NCBI GenBank assembly: GCA_964530825.1
Contig: CAZHCA010000040.1
Location: 1-16,224 of the forward strand
Reading direction: 5' to 3'
DNA from: CAZHCA01 sp964530825
Lineage (GTDB): Bacteria > Bacteroidota > Bacteroidia > Chitinophagales > Saprospiraceae
DNA length: 16,224 bases
The position numbers and the translations under genes were made by a program. This document shows, piece by piece, positions 1 through 7,219 of the stretch. The notes under the pieces are model-generated. The model saw only the letters and a list, made by a program, of their open reading frames with translations. It was not told the origin of the DNA and made no database searches. Every line of letters starts with the position of its first letter. Position 1 is the stretch's first letter.

Positions 1-27
1 ATACAGATCAATCCTAATAATTTACCG

Positions 28-50
28 CTACCCGATTTTTAGTAGGGTAG
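28..50. repeat. short inverted repeat upstream of the first gene
   Basis: CTACCC at 28-33 pairs with GGGTAG at 45-50 around an AT-rich loop. There is no T-run on either side, so it does not look like a complete intrinsic terminator. It may be an operator or the end of an upstream transcript that lies outside the window. Confidence 0.25.
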
Positions 51-89
51 AGTAATCTGCTCCCTATTTTTCATAATAAACCAACACTT

Positions 90-404
90 ATGACTTTCAA
101 TGCCTACGATAATATAGTAGAAGCTATGCAACACCTGCACGAGAAAGGTTTTGTGCGCCAATTTAAGTTCGAAAACGGCGCCCTGAAATGTGTAGAGTCC
201 GGAAAAAGCTATCAACCTAGCGATTTGAAAATCTTAGAATACCATCGATTCGAGGGAATGAGTAACCCGAGCGATATGTCTATTGTCTACGCACTGGACA
301 GCGGAATGGAAGACCAGGGTACTATTGTCATGAACTATACCTCCGGTGCTGATTCAGGTTTAGCAACATTCTTGGAAAAAGTCAAGATCCAACCCTTGGA
401 TTAA
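90..404 (+). CDS. small conserved Bacteroidota protein, function unknown
   Basis: This encodes a 104-residue soluble protein with no signal peptide or membrane segment. Around residues 52-67 it carries a YHRFEGMSNPSDMSIVYAL-type stretch. I recognise this from a family of roughly 100-residue Bacteroidota proteins that databases often label phosphoribosylpyrophosphate synthetase. The protein is far too short for that enzyme and shows no PRPP-binding loop, so I would not transfer the name. The ATG follows an A-rich leader (ACCAACACTT) with no Shine-Dalgarno, which is normal for this phylum. It is followed by about 230 bases of non-coding DNA and appears monocistronic. The gene looks real; its role is unknown. 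Confidence 0.75.
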   Translation: MTFNAYDNIVEAMQHLHEKGFVRQFKFENGALKCVESGKSYQPSDLKILEYHRFEGMSNPSDMSIVYALDSGMEDQGTIVMNYTSGADSGLATFLEKVKIQPLD

Positions 405-632
405 TCCTAGAAAGGTCTAAATAGATTTTAAATTTTTCCTTTAAATCTACCGGAGTGTATCTTGAAGTCCAGACTTACAAATTCTTTGTGACCTCATCAG
501 ATCCAAAGAATTTCGAAGCACCTTTTAAATTTTTATGATGGAGCGAAAGGGCTGCAATCGATACAATTTTTACCCGGCGCTGGATAGGATGAAGCAATTC
601 TATTACTCTTTTTTCACAAAAGCTGAAAGCAA
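405..632. other. intergenic region with two AT-rich inverted repeats
   Basis: No gene is supported here. An imperfect inverted repeat at 422-449 (TAGATTT...AAATCTA, one bulged base) lies just after the first gene and may help end its transcript, although no T-run follows. A second perfect 9-bp inverted repeat, AATTCTTTG at 480-488 with CAAAGAATT at 504-512, could be an operator for the next gene. Neither could be tied to a known regulator. Confidence 0.35.
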
Positions 633-1202
633 TTGTCACCCTACGTATCGTTCAAAAATGTAACTACAGATTACCTGAAAGACTGCTTTTTAAAAGCACA
701 TATTGCATTTGACAGTTTGCACTATAATCCCATTTATCTACAGCAACTTGCTTTGCCCGATTACACCATGCGCGCTCAGCCTGTACTGAACTGGCACTTT
801 TGGAAGCCTAAGCGAAGGCACTACCGGATACAAATGAGTAATCATTTAAAAATCGCTCAGTATATTCAACTTGATGAACTACCGCCCAAGGTACTAATCG
901 GCTGGTTTGCTCACGAGTTAGGCCATTTGATGGATTATCACCGACGTAGCGTGTGGAGCTTATTCGGTTTTATTTTAGGTTATGTAGCTTTTCCTACCCA
1001 CCGGATAGGAGCAGAAAGACGAGCTGACTTATACGCCCTGGAAAAAGGCTTTGGCGAAGAACTGATGGCTACTAAACTCTACATCCTGGAGCAATCCACT
1101 CTACCAGACCGATACAAGGATCGTATCCGTAAATATTACCTCTCGCCGGCTGAGTTGGAAGACATCTTGCGGGAGAAACCGCCTACCCGCCGACACTTTT
1201 AG
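633..1202 (+). CDS. putative zinc metallopeptidase (HELGH motif)
   Basis: The 189-residue product has the zinc-metalloprotease signature HELGH at residues 94-98: two histidine ligands and the catalytic glutamate E95. About 30 residues later comes GAERRAD, where E128 is a plausible third ligand, as in gluzincins of the M48 type. Residues 107-120 are hydrophobic and may rest on or cross the membrane. There is no signal peptide. I recognise the overall plan from uncharacterised Bacteroidota proteins with an IGxxxHELxH core; substrate unknown. The start is uncertain. The reading frame has a TGA two codons before the TTG at 633, so TTG is the most upstream start; the first in-frame ATG is at residue 46. 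Starting there would keep the HELGH motif but lose the N-terminal quarter. Confidence 0.7.
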   Translation: MSPYVSFKNVTTDYLKDCFLKAHIAFDSLHYNPIYLQQLALPDYTMRAQPVLNWHFWKPKRRHYRIQMSNHLKIAQYIQLDELPPKVLIGWFAHELGHLMDYHRRSVWSLFGFILGYVAFPTHRIGAERRADLYALEKGFGEELMATKLYILEQSTLPDRYKDRIRKYYLSPAELEDILREKPPTRRHF

Positions 1203-1253
1203 CGTGCAGGTTAAATTTTCGTGATAGCACGACATTGTGCAATTACTGGAGCT

Positions 1254-2780
1254 TTAAACATTTTCTTTTTCTAAAAACTCCAGCAATTCCCGCATGGTAT
1301 CCGCTTTCATAACCTTGGGAAACTTGATCTGCCCACCCTTCTGTTTCCGGCTTTCCAGCCAGGCGTAGAGCTCTTCGGCTGGCGTTGCCTTTACGCGTAC
1401 CTCGCGCAGCGCTTTTTGCCGAGCGACTGCATAATTTTTCACCGATTTCTGTAAAATTTTGTCCAAGCGATCTGCGAGTTCCCTTTCATCGACTGCTGCC
1501 TCGGTACCAATGACCCACTGGTGTATGTATTCTCCGCTTTCTTTGACGGCAGCTACCCCGAATTCATTAATTTCCATACCGTACCCGTCAGCTAACTCCT
1601 GAATTCCACGGTTTAATTTTTCTTCTGACAATTGGCTTCCTACGACGTTGAGAAAATACTTGGTTCGTCCGGTGATTACCATCTCGTACTTATCCAGATC
1701 GGTAAATCTGATGGTATCTTCCAAGAAATACCGCCAGGCCCCAGCCGGGGTACTTACCACCAGCGCGTACTCTTGGTTTTCTTCCACCTGACCTATGTGC
1801 AATACTTCGGGTTCAGAACGTAGATTACCAGCTTCATCAAATCCGCGTTCATCGAAGGGAATAAACTCGTAAAACATATTTTGTGCGATGGCCAATCGCA
1901 TAGCTAGCGTACCAGGCCGGGCGGTAAATGCAAAGAACCCCTCTGACGCCAAGTAGGTATCCATAATGATAAGCGGCCGGTCCAATAGCACCTCAAAGCT
2001 TTTCCGGTGCGGCTCGAAAGCTACCCCCCCGGAGGCGTAGATGCTAAAATCGGGCCATATCTCGTGGATGGTACGTAATTTGTAAGCCTCGACGATACGC
2101 TGCAGCATCAAGCGCACCCACGAAGGAATTCCTGCAACTGCCACTACATCCCAATCGGGAGCTTTTTTTACAATCGCTGCCACCCGCTGATCCCAGTCAT
2201 CAATTTTGGCAATGGCTTTGCCAGGCTTGTAAAAGCGCTCGAACCAGTTCGGAATATTGGCGCTATTAATACCGCTAATCTCCCCTTCAAGGTGCTGTTT
2301 GTGGGGCGTAAGGTCTGCCGAGCTACTCAGCATAAGTACGTCTTTTTCAAAATATTCGGCCGGTAAATCATAGTTAGCCAGAGCCGCCGCCTGGGCTTGT
2401 CCGACCGTGCGGAAGCTCTTTAGCATATCATCCGTTACAGGTATTCGTTTACTGGTCTGACTGGTTGTACCCGAGCTCAAGGCAAAATAGCGGGGCCGGC
2501 CAGGCCACGTGATATCGGGCAAATTTTGTTGTTGTCGCCACCACCCCCGATGAATCGCTCCATAATCGTGAATGGGTAGTTCTTGTTGAAATACGGCCAC
2601 CGGATCGTCAGCTTGCAGTATGGCATCAAATCCGTAGTATTTACCAAAAGCAGTACTGCTTGCCTTTTCTAATAAAGACCGCAATTGTTGCCGCTGTAAA
2701 GCTTCGCCATCGGCGGGTAGGGTTTGGAACTGCTGGTTGAGGTCCAGTGCTTTTTTAATAATACTGCCCATTAGAGCCAT
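1254..2780 (-). CDS. GH3-family acyl-adenylating enzyme
   Basis: This 508-residue protein has the length and motifs of the GH3 auxin-responsive promoter family, a branch of the ANL adenylating enzymes best known in plants for joining amino acids to jasmonate or auxin. The ATP-binding motif is LSSGTTSQTSK at 101-111. IYASGGVAF is at 248-255, the YLASEG motif at 277-281, and the adenylate-contacting LEDTIRFTDLDKYEMVITGR region at about 353-372. A C-terminal cap domain follows. No signal peptide is present, so it is cytosolic. The family is widespread in Bacteroidota, where the acyl substrate is unknown. The start MALMGSIIKK fits the family; M4 is an alternative. It is read away from the nitroreductase gene, with about 186 bases shared between them. 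Confidence 0.85.
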   Translation of the reverse strand: MALMGSIIKKALDLNQQFQTLPADGEALQRQQLRSLLEKASSTAFGKYYGFDAILQADDPVAVFQQELPIHDYGAIHRGWWRQQQNLPDITWPGRPRYFALSSGTTSQTSKRIPVTDDMLKSFRTVGQAQAAALANYDLPAEYFEKDVLMLSSSADLTPHKQHLEGEISGINSANIPNWFERFYKPGKAIAKIDDWDQRVAAIVKKAPDWDVVAVAGIPSWVRLMLQRIVEAYKLRTIHEIWPDFSIYASGGVAFEPHRKSFEVLLDRPLIIMDTYLASEGFFAFTARPGTLAMRLAIAQNMFYEFIPFDERGFDEAGNLRSEPEVLHIGQVEENQEYALVVSTPAGAWRYFLEDTIRFTDLDKYEMVITGRTKYFLNVVGSQLSEEKLNRGIQELADGYGMEINEFGVAAVKESGEYIHQWVIGTEAAVDERELADRLDKILQKSVKNYAVARQKALREVRVKATPAEELYAWLESRKQKGGQIKFPKVMKADTMRELLEFLEKENV

Positions 2781-2824
2781 AGGGAAATTAAGAATTGGTT
2801 ACATTTTTAAAACAAGAAGGTTTT

Positions 2825-2860
2825 TAGCCATGTTCGTTCATCACGGATCGAACATGGCTA
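2825..2860. promoter_or_regulatory. long perfect inverted repeat between divergent genes
   Basis: TAGCCATGTTCG at 2825-2836 is the exact reverse complement of CGAACATGGCTA at 2849-2860, with a 12-base spacer. AAGG at 2817-2820 and CCTT at 2861-2864 extend the symmetry across an unpaired TTTT. It sits between the start of the GH3-like gene (minus) and that of the nitroreductase gene (plus). No U-tract follows on either strand in the direction of exit, so a terminator is unlikely. A shared operator or a transcript hairpin is more plausible. Confidence 0.4.
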
Positions 2861-2966
2861 CCTTCAACAGGGTTGGGTAGGAAAAATAGGCTGCTGTGAC
2901 TAGCCCGTCACTACCAAAGGTTAAACTCCAGACCAGCAGATTTCTCAATTAAAATGCAACACCAGC

Positions 2967-3569
2967 ATGGAACACAATATTACGCAGAAAACAGCCGCAC
3001 CCGATCATCCCATTGCGGATGAAATTGCGGAACGATATAGCCCGCGGATGTTCGCCTGGCAAGACCTGGACCAGGAAGCCATCGAGCGTCTTCTGGAGGC
3101 AGCGCGTTGGGCAGCTAGTTCCCGGAATCAGCAACCCTGGCGCTTCATCTATGCCTACCAGGGTACACTTACTTATTCGCGTATGTTCAATTGCCTGGCG
3201 GAAGCCAACCGCCGATGGGTCAAAAATGCACCCGTATTACTCATCACCGCCATAAAAACCCACTTCGACAACGGCAAGGAAAATTATCACGCATTACACG
3301 ACTTGGGGCTGGCTATGGGTAATATGACCGCGCAGGCCCAGCATATGGGTATTGGTTTACATCACATGGCCGGTATCGATTGGAAAGAAGCGGAAGAACA
3401 ATTCAGCGTACCGGAGGGCTATCACATTGTCACGGCTGTAGCCATCGGCTACTACGGGGGAGATCCCGAACAGCTTCCCGAAGACCTCAAGGAGCAGGAA
3501 CTAGCAATACGCAACCGCAAACCACTTTCGCAAATTGCGCGACGGGGCCAATTCCCCGAACGCAAGTAA
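2967..3569 (+). CDS. nitroreductase-family FMN oxidoreductase
   Basis: A 200-residue protein of the nitroreductase fold. These are homodimeric FMN enzymes that reduce nitro-aromatics, quinones or related electrophiles with NAD(P)H. ERYSPRMF at 22-29 is the N-terminal FMN-phosphate motif (usually RRSxRxF). AARWAASSRNQQPWRF at about 46-61 is the second FMN-binding motif. The C-terminal glycine-rich segment VAIGYYGG near 151-158 matches the usual AIGYP region. There is no signal peptide. The ATG at 2967 is used because an upstream ATG at 2953 is out of frame. It is followed by a strong intrinsic terminator, so it is probably a single-gene transcript. The physiological substrate cannot be read from sequence. 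Confidence 0.88.
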   Translation: MEHNITQKTAAPDHPIADEIAERYSPRMFAWQDLDQEAIERLLEAARWAASSRNQQPWRFIYAYQGTLTYSRMFNCLAEANRRWVKNAPVLLITAIKTHFDNGKENYHALHDLGLAMGNMTAQAQHMGIGLHHMAGIDWKEAEEQFSVPEGYHIVTAVAIGYYGGDPEQLPEDLKEQELAIRNRKPLSQIARRGQFPERK

Positions 3570-3577
3570 AGAACAAT

Positions 3578-3619
3578 AAAAAAAGCGGAAGGTGAAAAAC
3601 TTCACCTTCCGCTTTTTTA
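3578..3619. terminator. bidirectional intrinsic terminator
   Basis: A perfect 13-bp stem, AGCGGAAGGTGAA at 3584-3596 with TTCACCTTCCGCT at 3601-3613, closes a four-base AAAC loop. It is preceded by an A-run (3578-3584) and followed by a T-run (3613-3618). It therefore works as a textbook rho-independent terminator in both directions, serving the nitroreductase gene and the convergent gene at 3643-4131. Confidence 0.93.
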
Positions 3620-3642
3620 TTTGCTACTGGATTTTCGGAATC

Positions 3643-4131
3643 TCAACCTTTGGTCGCTCGAATGTCGCGGTCGGCCCCTGCTTTGATAATATAATCAATT
3701 TTATTCACCGCGGTTTTGACTTTCTGGTGTTGCACTTGTAATTGCTTATTTACCGGCGGCGGTAAATCCGGATTTTCCAGTAACTTGGCATAATCGTGCA
3801 TCAATTGCTCTTCTTGCTGGTAAAATGTACGGAAAGAATCCATTGGATTTGTCAAGTCGGGCTTTTCCCGTCGCTCCTGATTGTGCAGCATTTGTTTATT
3901 GGGTTTTACCGGCGTTTCGGGAAAGGCTTCGAGCATACTTTCCGAAGATGTAGCCAATTCCCGGTGATAAGCGACCAGGCTGTCTACCAGTTCCTGTAGT
4001 TGATCATCTTTGATCATACCCCCCTCCAGCATTTGTTCATACTGTAGTGCGGCCCGGAAGTGACGTTGATACAGCGTGAAAAGGGTTGATACATTACCTT
4101 GCTTATTCTTGGCAGAAGGTGATCGTTCCAT
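3643..4131 (-). CDS. unrecognised helical protein
   Basis: I do not recognise a family with confidence. The 162-residue product is predominantly charged and helical in character, with no signal peptide or membrane segment. Two amphipathic stretches (about 14-66 and 96-150), separated by a proline-rich linker, give it the look of a four-helix, ferritin-like or DUF2383-like bundle. Residues 96-115 include FRTFYQQEEQLMHDYAKLLE with several acidic residues and a histidine, but a canonical di-iron ExxH pair is not convincingly placed. The start follows an A/G-rich leader (AAGAAAAAAGA), typical for the phylum. Its 3' end meets the bidirectional terminator shared with the nitroreductase gene. Confidence 0.7.
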   Translation of the reverse strand: MERSPSAKNKQGNVSTLFTLYQRHFRAALQYEQMLEGGMIKDDQLQELVDSLVAYHRELATSSESMLEAFPETPVKPNKQMLHNQERREKPDLTNPMDSFRTFYQQEEQLMHDYAKLLENPDLPPPVNKQLQVQHQKVKTAVNKIDYIIKAGADRDIRATKG

Positions 4132-4268
4132 TCTTTTTTCTTATGCAACTCTTTCCGAAATACGGATGTTCAATCCTTTTTTTGCGCTGCCCTCCGCAAT
4201 TTAATATTTAAATAATAGCTAGAGCGCTGCTTTGCGGATCTTTCTACTATACATTCGTTTCAAAAAAA

Positions 4269-5303
4269 ATGAAACCGCAATCCCTCGTATTGACGCTTAT
4301 GTTAGGTAGCCTGCTTTTTGCCTGCAAGCCTACTGCCTATACGGTATATCCCGGACTAGAAACAGAGCCCGTAGGCAGCAGTGGTGACGCTGCGGATGAT
4401 GCCGCTATTTTTATTCATCCAACCGACATGGATAAGAATGCGATCATCGGTACGGACAAACAGCTGGGGCTGTTGGTCTATAACAACAAAGGTGAAGTCG
4501 TACATGAATACCCTTTCGGGCGCATCAACAATGTGGATCTGCGCCAGAATATAGAATGGAACGGCGAAAGCATCACAATCGTGGGCGGCAGTAACCGCAC
4601 CGATAATACCCTCGGTTTTTACCGACTCAACGAAAACACCCTGGAACTTACGCCCCTGCAAAAGGAGCCTGTTCTATCAACTGTAAGTGAGGTGTATGGC
4701 TTTTGCCTTTACCGAGGAGACGCAATGTACGCTTTTGTGGTCGGCAAAGATGGCGTAGTTGAACAATATGCCTTGAAACCGGAGCCGGATGGAGATTTAC
4801 TAGCTGAACGCGTCCGTATTTTTGACGTTGGCTCCCAATGCGAAGGGCTTGTGGCCGATGACGAGCAGCACGTTCTCTTTGTAGGGGAGGAAACCTACGG
4901 CGTATGGAAATACGGCGCTCGCCCCGACGACGGCGAAGATCGGGAATTAATCGTGGCCCTTTCTGCTAACAAAAATATCAAGGCCGACGTAGAGGGTATC
5001 ACCTTGTACTACGGTACCAAGGAAGATCCAAAGGGCTTCCTGATCATATCTAGCCAAGGCAATCACACTTACGCGGTCTTCCAGCGCTTACCGCCGCATG
5101 ACTACCTTGGGTCATTCAAAATCGAAGGCCAGGATAACATCGACGGTACCTACGACACCGATGGAATTGACGTTACCCACCTGCCATTCAGCAAAGCCTT
5201 TCCGGATGGAATTTTTGTAGCCCAAGACGGCGACAATGGTCAGGAAACACAAAATTTTAAAATCGTAAACTGGAAAGCAATAGAAGGTAGGTTTAATCAA
5301 TAA
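4269..5303 (+). CDS. beta-propeller phytase (3-phytase), lipoprotein
   Basis: The 344-residue product matches beta-propeller phytases, calcium-dependent enzymes that remove phosphate from phytate (inositol hexakisphosphate). Characteristic stretches appear in family order: GDAADDAAIFIHP near 39-51, GTDKQLGLLVYN near 61-72, the FGRINNVDLR loop near 83-92, a SEVYGFCLY stretch, QCEGLVADDE, VGEETYGVWKY, DVEGITLYY, SSQGNHTYAVFQR, and a C-terminal FVAQDGDN near the end. The many acidic residues fit the calcium sites. The N-terminus is a lipoprotein signal with lipobox LLFAC, cysteine 19, so the enzyme should be anchored in a membrane and face the periplasm or cell surface. It is followed by a T9SS-secreted protein and a TonB-dependent receptor in the same direction. 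Confidence 0.92.
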   Translation: MKPQSLVLTLMLGSLLFACKPTAYTVYPGLETEPVGSSGDAADDAAIFIHPTDMDKNAIIGTDKQLGLLVYNNKGEVVHEYPFGRINNVDLRQNIEWNGESITIVGGSNRTDNTLGFYRLNENTLELTPLQKEPVLSTVSEVYGFCLYRGDAMYAFVVGKDGVVEQYALKPEPDGDLLAERVRIFDVGSQCEGLVADDEQHVLFVGEETYGVWKYGARPDDGEDRELIVALSANKNIKADVEGITLYYGTKEDPKGFLIISSQGNHTYAVFQRLPPHDYLGSFKIEGQDNIDGTYDTDGIDVTHLPFSKAFPDGIFVAQDGDNGQETQNFKIVNWKAIEGRFNQ

Positions 5304-5477
5304 AATATTAAAAATAGATGATAAAATCATTAAACCTAAGTTTTAGTTGTCTTCCATCATTACGGTATCTTTTTTTGGGCAAAATTAATTATTCCTTAAT
5401 GATGAGTTTTCATTCATTTTTCTGTGTCGTCGTTTCTTTGGATCATTGAATCATTTTCATTGAAAATACAAACACTT

Positions 5478-7106
5478 ATGAAAAAACTGCTACAACTAAC
5501 ACTACTCTTAGTCGTCACTTGTTGGTCGGTCGACCTCAGTGCCCAAAGCTTGCTGATTTCCAGAAGAATTTTGGCTACCGATACTATTACCGACGAAGGG
5601 GTGACCTTTCCGGCTTCTTCAGACGATGCCGAACAAGAGAACGACGAGATCGATGCGCTATTTGATGATGATATTGACGCTGGATGGGAAGGCGAGCCGG
5701 ATGATCTCAATATCCTGACGGCCGGTCTGCGCTTCCGCGACCTGTACATTCCCAAAGGCGCTACCATCGACTCTGCTTTCATTATCGTCCACTCGCACGA
5801 GACCAAAACCGCCGATGATGTAGCCAACATCACGATCGCCTGCCACGCTACCGACGACGCACCTACGTTCACCGAAGACATGCTCATCGATGCACGTCCG
5901 CTGACGGAGAACCAACTGCGCTGGATCGTGGATGTGCCCTGGGGATTATGGACGCCCCACCGGACGCCAGACCTGAAAGATTTGGTACAGGAAATCGTTG
6001 ACCGTGATGGTTGGCAGTCCGGTAACTCTATAGCTTTCATCCTGCTGGGTGAAGATCAAGGCCCGAGTGAGGTGGAGAACGCGCGCGAATTCGAATCCTT
6101 TGAAAATATCGCCGACCCCGAAGACGGCGGCGACGGTACCAACAAACCCGAGCGCGTACCCGAACTGTTGATCTACTACTCCGTTCAGTCAGGCTTGGTA
6201 GATCAGCGTATCATCGCCACAGATACCATTACAGATGAAGGGGTAACCTTTCCGGCTTCTTCAGACGATGCCGAGCAAGAGAACGATGAGATCGACGCCC
6301 TGTTCGACGATGATATCGATGCCGGCTGGGAAGGCGAACCCGACGACCTGAACATTCTAACCGCCGGTCTGCGGTTCCAAAACATCGGTATCCCTCAGGG
6401 CGCTGTAATTGATTCGGCCTTCATCGAGGTCCACTCGCACGAGACCAAGACGGCCGAAGATGTAGCCAACATCACCATTGCCTGCCACGCCACTGATAAT
6501 GCCCCCACTTTTACCGAAGATATGTTGATCGATGCACGCCCGCTGACCGAGGCGCAGCTGCGCTGGATCGTGGATGTTCCCTGGGGCTTGTGGACGCCGC
6601 ACCGCACTCCCGACCTGAAAGACCTGGTACAGGAAATTGTAAATCGTCCGGGTTGGGAAGCCGGTAATGCTATTGCCTTCATCCTGCTGGGTGAAGACCA
6701 GGGACCGAGCGAGGTGGAAAATGCCCGTGAGTTCGAATCGTTCGAAAATATCGCCGATCCAGAAGACGGCGGCGACGGTACCAACAAGCCCGAACGCGTA
6801 CCGCGTCTGTTCATCTACTTCTCTTCTCCGAACACGGTAGTAAGCGTATTCGAGGTATTCAACCCGGATGTGGAAGAACTGACGGTATACCCGAACCCCG
6901 CCAAAGACCTGATCACCATTGACCTAGAAAGCAACGATGCAGCTACCGTAAATATCTTCAACATGAATGGCCAGCTGGTACGCGGCCTCCGCAGTGACTT
7001 CGGTAACCAGTTGCAGATGAACGTAAACGGTCTGACGCCCGGGGTATACATTATTCAAGCCGTCCAAGGCGAGCAGACTTACGCACAGAAAATTGTAATC
7101 GAATAA
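5478..7106 (+). CDS. T9SS-exported protein with two near-identical beta-sandwich domains
   Basis: The chosen start, the ATG at 5478, gives 542 residues beginning with a clear Sec signal (MKKLLQLTLLLVV..., cleavage near SAQS at 21-24). Starting further upstream would bury the signal. Residues 33-234 and 247-448 are two copies of one domain, about 91% identical (18 differences in 202 positions by my count). The pattern is an acidic SSDDAEQ segment, LRF, IPxGAxIDSAFI, TPDLKDLVQEIVxRxGW, and a final strand xPERVPxLxIY. It resembles the DNRLRE-like/CBM-like beta-sandwich domains found in secreted Bacteroidota proteins, some attached to phosphatases. Residues about 466-542 (LTVYPNPAKD...KIVIE) form a type A T9SS sorting domain, so it should be surface-attached or secreted. 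No catalytic motif is seen. Its place between phytase and receptor suggests a substrate-binding or scaffold role, which is inference. A possible weak promoter lies at 5347-5373 (TTG, 16 bases, TATCTTTT). Confidence 0.85.
   Translation: MKKLLQLTLLLVVTCWSVDLSAQSLLISRRILATDTITDEGVTFPASSDDAEQENDEIDALFDDDIDAGWEGEPDDLNILTAGLRFRDLYIPKGATIDSAFIIVHSHETKTADDVANITIACHATDDAPTFTEDMLIDARPLTENQLRWIVDVPWGLWTPHRTPDLKDLVQEIVDRDGWQSGNSIAFILLGEDQGPSEVENAREFESFENIADPEDGGDGTNKPERVPELLIYYSVQSGLVDQRIIATDTITDEGVTFPASSDDAEQENDEIDALFDDDIDAGWEGEPDDLNILTAGLRFQNIGIPQGAVIDSAFIEVHSHETKTAEDVANITIACHATDNAPTFTEDMLIDARPLTEAQLRWIVDVPWGLWTPHRTPDLKDLVQEIVNRPGWEAGNAIAFILLGEDQGPSEVENAREFESFENIADPEDGGDGTNKPERVPRLFIYFSSPNTVVSVFEVFNPDVEELTVYPNPAKDLITIDLESNDAATVNIFNMNGQLVRGLRSDFGNQLQMNVNGLTPGVYIIQAVQGEQTYAQKIVIE
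5574..6821 (+). repeat. 642-bp in-gene tandem duplication
   Basis: The segments 5574-6179 and 6216-6821 encode the two domain copies with a period of 214 codons. In the first 54 codons I count 27 nucleotide differences and no amino-acid change. The duplication is therefore old at DNA level but held constant at protein level. Confidence 0.9.
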
Positions 7107-7121
7107 GTTTTCCGGAAACCC

Positions 7122-7139
7122 GCCCACAACCGAGTGGGC
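7122..7139 (+). repeat. small hairpin in the receptor leader
   Basis: GCCCAC at 7122-7127 pairs with GTGGGC at 7134-7139 over a six-base loop. It precedes the larger terminator-like hairpin in the 113-base gap between the T9SS-exported protein gene and the TonB-dependent receptor gene. It could be an alternative or anti-terminator element, but no alternative pairing was demonstrated. Confidence 0.35.
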
Positions 7140-7159
7140 TAGCTTTCTGGCTTTTCCCT

Positions 7160-7205
7160 TACCAAGCTCATGGCCAATGGCCGTGGGCTTGGTATTGTAT
7201 TTTTT
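7160..7205 (+). terminator. intrinsic terminator 14 nt before the receptor start codon
   Basis: TACCAAGC at 7160-7167 pairs with GCTTGGTA at 7187-7194, with an inner GGCC/GGCC pairing around an AAT loop. An 11-base T-rich tail (TTGTATTTTTT) follows. It fits a rho-independent terminator for the upstream gene. The receptor ATG at 7220 follows after 14 bases, leaving no room for a promoter downstream of the hairpin. Transcription of the receptor would have to pass through it, so it may act as an attenuator. Confidence 0.75.
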
Positions 7206-7219
7206 AAAAAACTTGCGAC

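Noticed and set aside
90..404. Phosphoribosylpyrophosphate synthetase
   Set aside because: The name is commonly attached to this small family, but 104 residues without a PRPP-binding motif cannot be that enzyme.
5424..5477. An 18-codon upstream extension of the T9SS-exported protein
   Set aside because: It begins at a non-ATG codon and would place extra residues before a normal signal peptide that starts at the ATG at 5478.
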